From an uncultured Eubacteriales bacterium (GTDB lineage: Bacteria > Bacillota > Clostridia > Lachnospirales > CAG-274): 16,022 nucleotides of DNA. Within the stretch, counting starts at the first letter, position 1. Each line of letters begins with the position of its first letter. Location of the stretch: positions 1 through 16,022 of the forward strand of contig CABVAP010000044.1 in assembly GCA_902496345.1 (NCBI GenBank), read 5' to 3'. The translations under genes and the position numbers were made by a program. A model generated the notes under the pieces. That model saw nothing but the letters and a program-made list of their open reading frames with translations. It made no database searches and had not been told where the DNA came from. Shown piece after piece: positions 1 to 9,100 of the stretch.

Positions 1-36
1 AAACAAGAAAAACAAATGAAGAGAAAAGCAAATTAA
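1..36 (+). CDS. possible C-terminal tail of a plus-strand gene entering from the left
   Basis: Frame 1 is open from the window edge to a TAA at 34-36 and reads KQEKQMKRKAN, a lysine-rich hydrophilic tail of the kind often found at protein C-termini. Eleven codons are too few to identify a family or to exclude chance. The only support beyond the open frame is a convincing plus-strand terminator about 70 nt downstream, which implies that something to the left is transcribed rightward. Confidence 0.3.
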   Translation, partial: KQEKQMKRKAN

Positions 37-105
37 TTACAGATTATAAGGATAGACCCTGTTTTACAAAATAAAAATGGACACTTTTACAATATAAATA
101 AGAGA

Positions 106-156
106 GGTGCTTTCAAGTTTCAGCTAAATGGCTGGAGTTTAGAAAGTGCCTTTTTT
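106..156 (+). terminator. rho-independent terminator, plus strand
   Basis: The arms GGTGCTTTC (106-114) and GAAAGTGCC (142-150) pair over nine positions, two of them G-U. A second inner pairing, CAGC with GCTG, lies around 121-134. The stem is followed at once by six T residues (151-156). This is the standard form of an intrinsic terminator reading rightward, and it would end a transcript coming from the gene left of the window. Confidence 0.7.
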
Positions 157-159
157 AGT

Positions 160-443
160 GGTGGTAGGGGCGGTAAAAATCTTAAAAATGGATTGGATGA
201 AGACCGAAGGTCCCCTCAAACGCATATTTTCGCAAAATTAAAGGGGTGGCAAGGAAATTAAATCGTAGGCTTAGTCGCAGCCTAAGTCAAGATTTAATTG
301 ACGCCGCTATGGCGGATTTTGGCACTTTGTATAGCCGAATGAGTTTTCAGATACGCTCTATATAACATCGAGATTTTCTATGTTCTGCGGTAAAATAATG
401 TATATATAAATAGCACTCAGGGAGATAATATATTTCGAGATAT
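160..443 (+). other. non-coding stretch dense in short inverted repeats; possible structured RNA or element remnant
   Basis: No convincing gene is present. The segment contains several nested or adjacent inverted repeats on the plus strand: GACC-GAA-GGTC near 202-212, CCCCT near 211-216 pairing with AGGGG near 241-245, AATTAAATC with GATTTAATT enclosing TAGGCT/AGCCTA (about 257-300), and CCGC-TATG-GCGG near 304-315. One mini-ORF at 188-241 would encode MDWMKTEGPLKRIFSQN, but no ribosome binding site sits at the right distance. The run of hairpins suggests a structured RNA or part of an old mobile element. I cannot name a family. Confidence 0.35.
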
Positions 444-446
444 TTA

Positions 447-597
447 AGGAAACACTGATTTAAGGTTACCAAAAATAATTTTCACAAAAAATCTTATCGC
501 TACAAGCTGTTTTTCTGCGAAAAACAGCACTTACGCTGGATTTTTTGAACGCTTCTCGCTAAAATTATTTTTGTTTTTAAATTAATCAGTGTTTCCC
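447..597. mobile_element. MITE-like non-coding hairpin element, left copy (about 151 bp)
   Basis: The ends are terminal inverted repeats: the left end from 447 (AGGAAACACTGATT) mirrors the right end finishing at 597 (AATCAGTGTTTCCC) with a single mismatch. A TA dinucleotide lies on each side (445-446 and 598-599), consistent with a TA target duplication. Internally CAAAAATAATTTT (470-482) pairs exactly with AAAATTATTTTTG (561-573), and the centre is a perfect 10-bp stem GCTGTTTTTC/GAAAAACAGC (506-515 with 519-528) around a 3-nt loop. The whole element therefore folds into one long imperfect hairpin. It encodes no protein, so mobility would need a transposase in trans. Positions 580-600 are identical to 15794-15814 at the other end of the BREX operon. 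Confidence 0.75.
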
Positions 598-600
598 TAA

Positions 601-682
601 TATAGAAGCAGCAACAATGGGTGGCGAAGTTTTTGGGGATACCATTGATGAAATGGACAGTTGGAAAGTACAGGCAGTTTAA
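601..682 (+). pseudogene. possible 3' end of a disrupted plus-strand gene
   Basis: A frame open from the element boundary to a TAA at 680-682 gives a plausible protein end containing GEVFGDTIDEMDSWKVQAV. The only ATG in it (617-619) has no ribosome binding site, so a new 21-residue gene is unlikely. If the MITE-like element and one TA copy are removed, the frame stays open leftward to a TAA near 405, but no ATG start appears there either. It looks like the tail of a gene cut off by rearrangement or insertion. The weak terminator just after the stop supports a former gene end. The family is not recognised. Confidence 0.3.
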
Positions 683-684
683 TT

Positions 685-705
685 AAGTACATAACAGTGC
701 TTTTT
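685..705 (+). terminator. weak plus-strand terminator
   Basis: AAGTAC (685-690) pairs with GTGCTT (697-702), with one G-U pair, around the loop ATAACA. A T run at 701-705 follows. The stem is short and low in GC, so termination would be weak. Its place two bases after the TAA at 680-682 suits the end of the broken gene. Confidence 0.4.
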
Positions 706-720
706 ATATACAGAATGTTG

Positions 721-740
721 TTATTATTGCAAAATAATAA
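721..740. terminator. AT-only hairpin downstream of brxL, possible operon 3' end
   Basis: TTATTATT (721-728) and AATAATAA (733-740) are perfect inverted repeats around a GCAA loop, 28 nt beyond the brxL stop codon. On the minus strand no T run follows the stem, so this is not a classical intrinsic terminator. It may protect or process the 3' end of the BREX transcript. No better minus-strand terminator is visible between brxL and position 600. Confidence 0.3.
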
Positions 741-767
741 AAAGTAACTAAATCGTGATGTGCTAAA

Positions 768-2828
768 TTATTCCACGCCTAATGCTTTATAAACTGCATC
801 TTCGGCACTTGAATAGAAAATCAAATTAAAACAACCAATCAATTCTGGAGGAACAGCCGAAAGGTCTGCCGCTGATGTTATAGGGAGTAATACTTTTTTT
901 GCACCACTATCCAAACATACCTGTAAGCAGTTTGCAAGTTCGTCAACTTTAATTAGCGTTCCAGCAATGCTAATTTCTCCAAGAATAGCAAGGCTACTTG
1001 AAGCAGGCTTATTAAGTGCCACAGAGGATAAAGCAACAAGAGTTGGTAATGCTAATTTATTAGTCATTCCTATTCCCTGAAGGTCTTGGTAGTTAATAAT
1101 ATAGTCCTTTGTAGTTGTGCTAATAGAACCACTAATACGGTTGGAATTCGCTTTTAAGAAGCTAAATGCTGTATTGGTTGCTTCCTTGCACTTTCCGTCA
1201 GAGCCAAGACCTGAGCGTTCAAATTTTCCGTTACCAGCCATCATTTGCGACTCAAGACGGAATACTCCAATCATACCTGATTTGCCTTGTGCAACAGTAT
1301 AAATCTGACCCGGATTACACATTCCTTCAGGAATAAGCTTCCCACCACCTTGCTCTGGCACAGATACATAAAACTCCTCAAAGCTCTCGTTATCAATATA
1401 AGAAAAATTAACATCATAAAACTCCATACCACCGAGCTTTTTTAACTGTTCTTTTACTCTGCGACGCATTTCAAGGGAAATTTTTAATATTTCTTCAAGC
1501 TGCTCCTTGTTATACTCTCCATCAGGATATAATAATTTAATAAAACCACCAACCATTTTTCTAACAGCTATTGTATCACGCTGATTTAAGTTTTTACCTA
1601 AATGGAAGTATTTATCAAGGGCATCACCAAACTGTTCTTTACGAAGCTCTCTAATAAACTCAGCAAGATAATCAGTAATAAATCCATAATCATTAGTAAA
1701 ATGATGTGGTCTAAATTTCGAAATTTCCCATCCTGGAATATAACAGTGCATACGGTCAAGGAAAGCTGTGTCTGTTCCCATTTCAGTTGGAAAAGGTGCA
1801 AATAAGCTTGATGTTTTTAGAAGCACATCAACACTTTGATTGATATTACCCACAAACACCATAGAGGCAGAAGCAGCCTTTTCTTCCTTTCCACGAGCAA
1901 AAGAGCCTGATGCCATATAGTCTTTCATTATTTGAATACCATCTTTGTCTTTAAAATTGATGCCTGCAACCTCATCAAAAGCAACACAATCCCAAAGACC
2001 AACTAAACCAACTGTTTTTCTGCCCATATTATAAAAAAGATTAGCAACTGTTGTTTGTCCACCTGACACAAGAATACTATTAGGCGAAATCTCTTTATAA
2101 ATATGAGATTTACCTGTACTTCTTGGACCTAACTCACACAGATTAAAGTTGTTTTCAACAAGTGGTAACATACGGGCAATAAGCAGCCACTTTTCTCTTT
2201 CTGAGAGTGTATTCGGCTCCATACCTATAGAACGAAGCATAACATTCATCCATTCTTCTTTAGTAAATGCTTTTCTACCCTGCTTCAACTCATCAATATC
2301 AATGTGTGGCATTTGAATAGGTGTAAGCTTACGAATATGAATAGGTGAGCCAGCCTTATCTTCCTCTATGTATTCATATTCAAGCTGAACTATACACCAA
2401 ATACCACCACAAAGCAGACGGTCATAATCACTTGGATATTCCTCACTAATGGGTATAGCTTTAATTCCAAGATTTGAAAACTCTGCTTCATAAGTATCCT
2501 TTTTAATATTAAGATTTACAGTAATCTTATCAATTACCGTATAACTTCCCCTCTGACGAAGCACAGATAATATTTTTTGTGCTTCATCAGGTCTAACATA
2601 GTTGTCTGCAATAATTCTCTTTACATTTGCAACGCCTTCCTCAATGACAGAAGGGTCATCAGAACTACAATACTGACCTAACAAAAATTCAAGAACATAA
2701 ACAGGTACATTTGCACCTTCTTTAATTGATTTTGTTAAGTCCTTGCGAACTATCTTACCGTCAAAATAAACACGAAGTTTTTTATTAATTTCTTCATTTT
2801 GACTTAATATTGAGTCATCAATCTCCAT
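768..2828 (-). CDS. brxL: BrxL, Lon-like AAA+ protein of type 1 BREX
   Basis: This 686-residue protein is the usual last gene of BREX-1 operons. BrxL is needed for phage restriction but not for host methylation, and characterised homologues form ring-like DNA-binding AAA+ assemblies. Visible motifs are Walker A GPRSTGKS (234-241), Walker B VAFDEV (282-287), a sensor-type segment VFVGNIN (324-330), an arginine-containing FLDRM (356-360), and a C-terminal Lon-protease-like fold from about 500, with LGEISIAGTLIKVDEL (616-631) and KKVLLP (644-649). By eye, the Lon serine motif GPSAG aligns to GIGMT (585-589), so Gly587 stands where the nucleophile should be. The catalytic lysine position aligns to Ala632. 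The domain is therefore probably not a working protease. The ATG follows TAGGAGGG at good spacing, 15 nt after the pglZ stop. Confidence 0.95.
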   Translation of the reverse strand: MEIDDSILSQNEEINKKLRVYFDGKIVRKDLTKSIKEGANVPVYVLEFLLGQYCSSDDPSVIEEGVANVKRIIADNYVRPDEAQKILSVLRQRGSYTVIDKITVNLNIKKDTYEAEFSNLGIKAIPISEEYPSDYDRLLCGGIWCIVQLEYEYIEEDKAGSPIHIRKLTPIQMPHIDIDELKQGRKAFTKEEWMNVMLRSIGMEPNTLSEREKWLLIARMLPLVENNFNLCELGPRSTGKSHIYKEISPNSILVSGGQTTVANLFYNMGRKTVGLVGLWDCVAFDEVAGINFKDKDGIQIMKDYMASGSFARGKEEKAASASMVFVGNINQSVDVLLKTSSLFAPFPTEMGTDTAFLDRMHCYIPGWEISKFRPHHFTNDYGFITDYLAEFIRELRKEQFGDALDKYFHLGKNLNQRDTIAVRKMVGGFIKLLYPDGEYNKEQLEEILKISLEMRRRVKEQLKKLGGMEFYDVNFSYIDNESFEEFYVSVPEQGGGKLIPEGMCNPGQIYTVAQGKSGMIGVFRLESQMMAGNGKFERSGLGSDGKCKEATNTAFSFLKANSNRISGSISTTTKDYIINYQDLQGIGMTNKLALPTLVALSSVALNKPASSSLAILGEISIAGTLIKVDELANCLQVCLDSGAKKVLLPITSAADLSAVPPELIGCFNLIFYSSAEDAVYKALGVE

Positions 2829-2843
2829 TTTACCCTCCTACTA

Positions 2844-5363
2844 TTAAAAGAAACCAAAATCATCAGCAAACGCAATATCGATAATTATTTCGTGTCGAAG
2901 AATCTCTATATTATTTTTTTCGTCATAAGCAACTAAGTAATACTTTTGAGTATTGTCATACTTCCTATTTTTAAAGATAAAACGAAGTCTAAACATACGC
3001 TTTGCAGTATCCTTATCCTTTTTATCTGCAATAACGATATATTCATTTGAGATTTTTTCGTTATTTTCCGAAATAAAGTAAACTCGATAGCTTGTTTCCT
3101 TAACAACAGCACTAACAGGCTCTTTCTGCACAAAATCAAGTGTAGTAATTAGGTTTGTAATTTTTGTTGTAAGGCTTACAAGAGCAAGCTCTGCTGTACT
3201 TGTTTCTATTTTATTTTTATCTACCTTGACATAAATCATAGGCACAAGCATTTCTTGAGGCGAGCAACCACCATGAACAAAATTCTGCCCCGCACCAGCA
3301 ACCTTAAATATATCAGAAGCAAGAGGAAAAGAAATAATACGTTCATCAGCATTATTTAAAACCTTGCCAATTGTAGTCGAGCAAACACCATCAGCATTAA
3401 GCCCGTCTGCTGATATAGAATAACGCTGTCCTACACTATTTGTTTTCGAAGCTGCCCCACTAATTTTATCAGATGCTTGAATTTTATCTCGTTTATAAAT
3501 AAATCCATGGTCAGCTGTTACAATAAAATTCAAAGTATTTGCAAGAGATGCAATTCTTCTTATTAAGGTGTAAATCTCGTTTATTGCTTCTTCACAAGCT
3601 GTAAATACTTCGTTTTCAGAAGCAGCTTTATCACCACGAGTATCTATTTGATTATGATACACATAAACAACATCTTGTCCTGTAAATACAGAACGAAGGT
3701 CAGTTTGTTTCATATTCTTCAATAAATCAAATTGAATACACCTGCTATTTATTTTATATTCCTGCAATATAGCTTCTCTTTGTTCAGTTGATGCACATAT
3801 CTTTCCATCTACAAGTACATCATAAGAGCTATTATACTCTAATTTTTTATGAGGAAGTAAAGAAGCCATTCCTAATGGTGTATAAGACGGAAGAACCCCT
3901 TGCATAGCATTAATAGTTGCGTTGCACTTTTCATCAGCTTGCAATTTTTCGTATAAAGTATGAGCGACCTCATAACGAAAGGCATCAGAAATAAAAACAA
4001 CAACTCTATCCTTAAAGCTATTAATATGCTCCTTAAAGAAATCTTTTTGCTTTACAAGACCCGTTTCGCCATCTGCGTCAGCAAATTCATTATTCCAATT
4101 TACAGTAATTTGGTTAAGATATTCGTTTGTATAAATATTCTCAACAAGCTCTCTTAACCTTTCAAATTTAGTTGTATCTTCCATACTATCGAAATAGTAG
4201 TAAAAATATCTATATCTACGGTCTATTTTATATATATTTTCCGTATATTCCTTAACTAAATTTCTAATACCACTTATAGGCTGATATTTACCATCAGCAA
4301 TAATGTAATAAGCATTTTCAAGAATAAAATATTCATTACGGAAATCCCTTCCAAAATGCTTTTTTCTGCGTTCTATACAAAGCTCCGGAATAGTTTTGCC
4401 ACTAAGCTTTGCACCAATATCCTCATTTTCAAGTCGGTCAATACTCCACTTAATAAGCAGTTCGTCAACACCAGCAAAAATATTGCAATCAATAAGTACC
4501 TCTGTTTCCATTTTTTCGAGATAATTCTTGCCATTAATCGCATTATATATATACTCTGAAATTTCATCATATCGGGAACTATATAAATAATTATTCATCA
4601 AATTATCCATAAACGCAATTATGTTGCCCGATTTATACGAAACAAACGACTTCCAAGCCTGTGGCATATCTGTATGAATACTTTTTGCAGCATAAGTAAC
4701 AAACATAGTAATAATAAGCTTTTCAAGTGTCGGATTTGGGTCATTATAACCAAAAGCCATATCTGTTTGTTGCCAAAATGCTGTTAATAAATCAAATCTT
4801 TCAAATTCTGCAAGATATTTATTATCGTTCAAGCCGTCATCTGTAAGTATACAACGCATAACATCTTCAAATGTAGCTGTTTTATTCTTGCAAAGTATAC
4901 TCATCAAAGCTATTTCAATAGTGCTTCGATTAAAATTTTCAATTTCTAAATCATAAAACCTTTGTGTTCTGTCTTTATTAGCAAAGAATTTTATATAATG
5001 CTGAATAACTGGCTTATATCTTTCATCAATACCCAAATCAAGAGTAATGAGTGAAGCCCTATCAGCAAAAAATTCTTTGGAATATCTAATTGTATCTGCA
5101 AGGTGATTTTCCCTTATATCCGGCTTAGAAAAGGGTGCATAAATCAGATAATTTGTTGTTGTATCCTCACATTCTAAAAAATATTTAATGTAAAATTGAT
5201 TATCTTGTTCAAGCTGCAAAATTTTTGCATTTTCCAATTCAATAGTATCTATATCCTCTTGAAATTCTGCATTGGCATCATACCAAAACACAAGCTTACG
5301 CACATCACTTGCAAATTCGCTATTTAATTTGTCTGTAATCTGTTTTAAGTTTAGTTCTGCCAT
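2844..5363 (-). CDS. pglZ: PglZ, alkaline-phosphatase-superfamily protein of BREX
   Basis: This 839-residue protein is the hallmark BREX component, shared by all BREX subtypes. Its central domain belongs to the alkaline phosphatase/sulfatase superfamily. Motifs visible in order are VVVFISDAFRYE (454-465), whose Asp460 is the first expected metal ligand; PSYTPLGMASLLP (492-504), with Thr495 as candidate nucleophile; HNQIDTRGD (570-578); FIVTADHGF (613-621), with Asp618 and His619 as metal ligands; and VHGGCSPQE (696-704), with His697. All expected metal-site positions are therefore intact. The N-terminal 440 residues are helical and the last 120 form a beta-rich tail. PglZ is required for defence, and in studied systems also for methylation. 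The ATG is preceded by TAGGGGTG and lies 32 nt after the small hydrophilic ORF. Confidence 0.96.
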   Translation of the reverse strand: MAELNLKQITDKLNSEFASDVRKLVFWYDANAEFQEDIDTIELENAKILQLEQDNQFYIKYFLECEDTTTNYLIYAPFSKPDIRENHLADTIRYSKEFFADRASLITLDLGIDERYKPVIQHYIKFFANKDRTQRFYDLEIENFNRSTIEIALMSILCKNKTATFEDVMRCILTDDGLNDNKYLAEFERFDLLTAFWQQTDMAFGYNDPNPTLEKLIITMFVTYAAKSIHTDMPQAWKSFVSYKSGNIIAFMDNLMNNYLYSSRYDEISEYIYNAINGKNYLEKMETEVLIDCNIFAGVDELLIKWSIDRLENEDIGAKLSGKTIPELCIERRKKHFGRDFRNEYFILENAYYIIADGKYQPISGIRNLVKEYTENIYKIDRRYRYFYYYFDSMEDTTKFERLRELVENIYTNEYLNQITVNWNNEFADADGETGLVKQKDFFKEHINSFKDRVVVFISDAFRYEVAHTLYEKLQADEKCNATINAMQGVLPSYTPLGMASLLPHKKLEYNSSYDVLVDGKICASTEQREAILQEYKINSRCIQFDLLKNMKQTDLRSVFTGQDVVYVYHNQIDTRGDKAASENEVFTACEEAINEIYTLIRRIASLANTLNFIVTADHGFIYKRDKIQASDKISGAASKTNSVGQRYSISADGLNADGVCSTTIGKVLNNADERIISFPLASDIFKVAGAGQNFVHGGCSPQEMLVPMIYVKVDKNKIETSTAELALVSLTTKITNLITTLDFVQKEPVSAVVKETSYRVYFISENNEKISNEYIVIADKKDKDTAKRMFRLRFIFKNRKYDNTQKYYLVAYDEKNNIEILRHEIIIDIAFADDFGFF

Positions 5364-5395
5364 AGTATATTACACCCCTAATATTTCTTTACAGA

Positions 5396-5542
5396 TTAAT
5401 TATTATCATCTTCTTTTTCACTATTTTTATGAGAATTATTAGAAGAGAATTCGTGTTTAGTTGGTAATGGTGCTGTTTTCACTTCTTTCATAGGGTTTGA
5501 TTTATTGTCATTTCTACTGTTGTTTTGTACATTATCTTCCAT
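5396..5542 (-). CDS. 48-residue hydrophilic, probably disordered protein
   Basis: I place the start at the ATG at 5540-5542, giving 48 residues beginning MEDNVQNNSRNDNKSNPMKE. A GGAGG (5552-5556) lies 9 nt upstream. A longer frame with an ATG near 5638 also exists, but it would read through the 3' end of the membrane-protein gene and lacks this signal. The protein is almost all Asn, Asp, Glu, Lys and Ser, with no hydrophobic segment, so it is likely disordered. It begins 17 nt after the membrane-protein stop and the two are probably translationally coupled. A role as partner or regulator of that protein is inference. I do not recognise a family. Confidence 0.7.
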   Translation of the reverse strand: MEDNVQNNSRNDNKSNPMKEVKTAPLPTKHEFSSNNSHKNSEKEDDNN

Positions 5543-5559
5543 TATACTTTTCCTCCAAA

Positions 5560-6099
5560 TTAGAACATTATGTAAAGAGCAATAAAAAACCAAAAAGCCG
5601 TTAATACCAATGTTGCATAAAAAAAACGCATAGACCATTTAATTCTTTTAACTCTCTTATCATTTATTATATCTTTGCTTTTTTGGACCTTTCCAATAAG
5701 TTGTGAAACTGCCTTATCCCGTTGGGCAGGTGTTAAATAATCTGAATACTTATTTTCAATATATTGTGTAAATACATCTATATCCGGAAATGTGGTGTTT
5801 AATTGTCTATTTTGTGCCATTGAAGCAAATACAAGACTAATCAACATTAATGCTGTAATTGTTGAAAATGCCAAAAGTAAAAATTCTAAAGACATTGCAC
5901 CACGATTATCGATAGCAATAGGAGCTACCATAAATAATGCTGCTGTTGTGAAAGAAAAAGCCGTTTGCATATTAGCTGACTGTTGAATTAACGAATCTTC
6001 TCTTTTGGTTTCACTTTCTAATTTCAGTAAAGCAAACTCTTTCACATAAGAGTATAGCTCATCAGCAGTTTTATTATCCGTTTCTGCATTATTTCCCAT
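5560..6099 (-). CDS. three-helix membrane protein nested in the BREX operon
   Basis: The best start is the ATG at 6097-6099, preceded by TGAGGTG, in which the TGA is the pglX stop. A TTG five codons earlier is less likely. The 179-residue product has a charged, probably coiled-coil N-terminus (about 10-40), a close pair of membrane helices (about 46-63 and 71-93), a soluble segment with many charges (94-156) and a last helix (about 157-178) that ends almost at the C-terminus. This layout resembles small membrane effectors of anti-phage systems such as the SLATT and Pycsar-TM groups, but no specific motif assigns it to either. No nucleotide cyclase is nearby. It could act in membrane disruption, or anchor or regulate BREX. 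It is not a standard BREX-1 gene. Confidence 0.85.
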   Translation of the reverse strand: MGNNAETDNKTADELYSYVKEFALLKLESETKREDSLIQQSANMQTAFSFTTAALFMVAPIAIDNRGAMSLEFLLLAFSTITALMLISLVFASMAQNRQLNTTFPDIDVFTQYIENKYSDYLTPAQRDKAVSQLIGKVQKSKDIINDKRVKRIKWSMRFFYATLVLTAFWFFIALYIMF

Positions 6100-6110
6100 C
6101 GCTATACACC

Positions 6111-9100
6111 TCAAATCTTAGCTAAAATCTGCATTTTCTTACCATTCGCAGTTTGCACTTTTTCGTAATTTACTTTAACACCGTCATCAAGGTCAATATC
6201 AATACGAGAAAGAGCCAAGTGTGCCACCAGAGTATCGTATTCCTTTGATTCTTTAAGTTGCTTTTGAAGTTTTTCTTTACGCTTTGTTGCATTAGATATT
6301 TCCTTATTATCTCGGCTGTTTTCGATTATTTCTTGCATACGCTCGATTTCTTTTTCATACACTCTTTGCATACGGTGTAAATATTCAACACGCATATTAC
6401 CGATTGTATCTGCGTTCCAACGGTGCATATAGCAAAGAGCCTTAAAGCCATTTTGCTTACCGCTATCAAAAAGCCAATAAATCGGGCGTTTCTGATAGAT
6501 TTTTATATGGTCTTTAATAAAGTCATTTAAGAAATAGTTTCTTATTATCTGACGGCTTGTATTACCTTTATTGCCAAGTGCTTTTGCAATAAAATCAAGA
6601 TTTTCTTCAAGAGTATTTTCGCCATAAACCTTTTTAAGCCAATCACAAAACATACCTACTATATCATTTTCAAAATATTCCTCATCAGTAATAAGAATAC
6701 AGTTATCTACATCAGGAATAAAGGCTTTATATTTACTGCTATCCCATTCGCCACCTGCATAAGCAAGCCCCTCAACATCAAGAGAATATCGCCCAAACAT
6801 ACAGCCAACAGCATAAGAAATTAAACTTTTAATATCCCTCTGCAAATCTGCCTTGCGAACAGTAACATCTTTGTCCTCAACTTCGGGAGTAAGCTCGTCT
6901 TGTAAGCCGTAAATATCGATAAAAATACGATTAAGCTCTTCTTCGTTGGCTTTTAATTGTTTAAATCTTTCATTACATTCGCCTTGCCAAAGCATATAAC
7001 AAATTTCCAAAGGAGAGCCAACCTTCGGGTGACCGCCGTAATAATAGTGCATAGAAGCTCCAACAGCAGTTGCGTCCCACAAACATTTTGAAAGCATTAC
7101 AAGTGGGTGCTTTTTGAAATCCCAAGAGGTTTCAAAACTGTCCCAATCAGTTTTGGAGATTAATATGTTTTCTTGAACGATGTTTTCTATTGTTGGCTTT
7201 TTTTCTTCATTTACTTTGAGTGGTAAGTTTGCAATATCTCCAACTTGATAATTTAGTGTAGGATTTAAGAATTTAAGTATTATGCTTGATATTTTGCAAC
7301 ACATAAATCCAAGAATATAATATAAATTCTGTTTATCTGAAAAAACTGTTTGTCCGGCAGAATCAAAAATTAATCCAACTGGGGCATATCGAACCCCAAA
7401 GTTTGACGAACTGATTTTTGTCCAAGATATTCCTTCAGAAAAATAATATTCTTTTGCACGAATATATGCTTTTTCAAAGTTACTTAATTCAAAGCCATCG
7501 TTTTCCCAATTTATTACTTTTCCGAAATTACCATACCATTTACGAAAACTTCCACCACTATTAAGTGGAAACCATTTTTTACAAGAAGCTTTTGCAGTTT
7601 CCCTATTTAAAAAATTAAACCCAATTTTATTAATTTTAGGTTCAAACCAATTTTTCAAAAATCTATCATTATCAGCAGTATCTAACCCTTTTTTAGGATT
7701 TGCAACATCTCCAATTCTTTGATTATTAAATGCCCTAATAAAATTCTCACTCACCCAATAAGCAATCGGAGAGCCTGGAATTTTTGAGAAATTAGATTGG
7801 TCAGCTTCATGAAAGTAACCACAATTTTTATCAGCTAAGGCTTCAATAACCTTTTGTTTTTGTACTTCCATTCCACCCTTAAAATCAGATAATCTAAAGC
7901 ATAATGATTTATTATTAGTTCTGCCATTCTTTAAAATAAAGGAGCAAATAGGAACTGTCGCTTCATCATAAGCAGAATATTCCATCTGTATCAAGGAAGT
8001 AATAGCCTTTGTTTCTATTATATATTTTCTCAATCCCTCATAGGTTTTAATAAACATCCAAACAAATGGAGTCATAAAAGCAGAATATCCATCTGTCTTG
8101 CAATAGTCAAAGTTACGGTACATAAATACACTAAATAAATCACCTGAGTATGCCTTATAGTTTTCTACAACAAATTTTTTTAAGCGACCTTCTAATTTAT
8201 TCATATAAGGTGGGTTTGTGCAAACAACAGTAAATTTTTGACTCATTATAAAAGCCTGTTTTGTAAACTGTAGCATTTTAGATAATGTATCTTTAAGCCA
8301 TTCCATTGAAAATATATCTAATTGAGAAGCAGTTTTTTCAAGATTAAGCAAATACTCATTAAATGATTTATAGTCATTATTTTCAACAGTCTGTAAAGCA
8401 CCAATTTCTTTTGCATCTTTATATGCTTCAATTAAGTATTCACCGATTTTATTCTGTTCTTTATCATTAGTTAAACCCTCAAAAGCAAATTCATTGATAG
8501 AATTGCTTTCTTCAATAACAGCAAGATTGTTAGATGACAACTTAGTTAATGCACGACGATTATAACTGCGAGCTTTCATCATAACTGCAAAATAAGCCAA
8601 CTGATATGCTCTCTTATCAATATCCATACCAAAAAGATTTTTTTCAACAATATTTAATGCCGCATCTCTGTCAGAATATCCACATTCACGATAAATTTCC
8701 ATAAGCACATCAAAAGCATATACAAGAATATGCCCACTACCCATACAAGGGTCAAAGAATGTCATATCAGTAGGATATATTTTTTCATCAATATAATTAA
8801 TTTTTCCGTCTTTAGGAGTAACAAAGAAGTCGAGCTTTTCTGCTAACTTGCTTTGAGGATTTCTCTCAATCCAATATCTTCCCAATGAGTTATCCACCAT
8901 ATATCGAACAACCCAATCTGTTGTAAACAACTGTGTAGCTGCTGGAATATCATTTTTCTTTATTGTACCTTTGTAAATATTTACAATCTCATCGTGCTTC
9001 TTTGAAATATAATATTGATACAACCAACCAATTATTTCAACTTGCCCCTCTTTTTCAACATTAAAATCATCTTCTAAAATATCGTGAACAAGTCTATATA

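Noticed and set aside
188..241. Mini-ORF encoding MDWMKTEGPLKRIFSQN
   Set aside because: No ribosome binding site at a usable distance, only 17 codons, and it lies inside a cluster of inverted repeats. It could be real but cannot be supported.
5396..5638. The longer 80-codon version of the small ORF, starting near 5638
   Set aside because: Its first 32 codons overlap the end of the membrane-protein gene in another frame. The internal ATG at 5540-5542 has a GGAGG at good spacing, so the 48-residue form is preferred.
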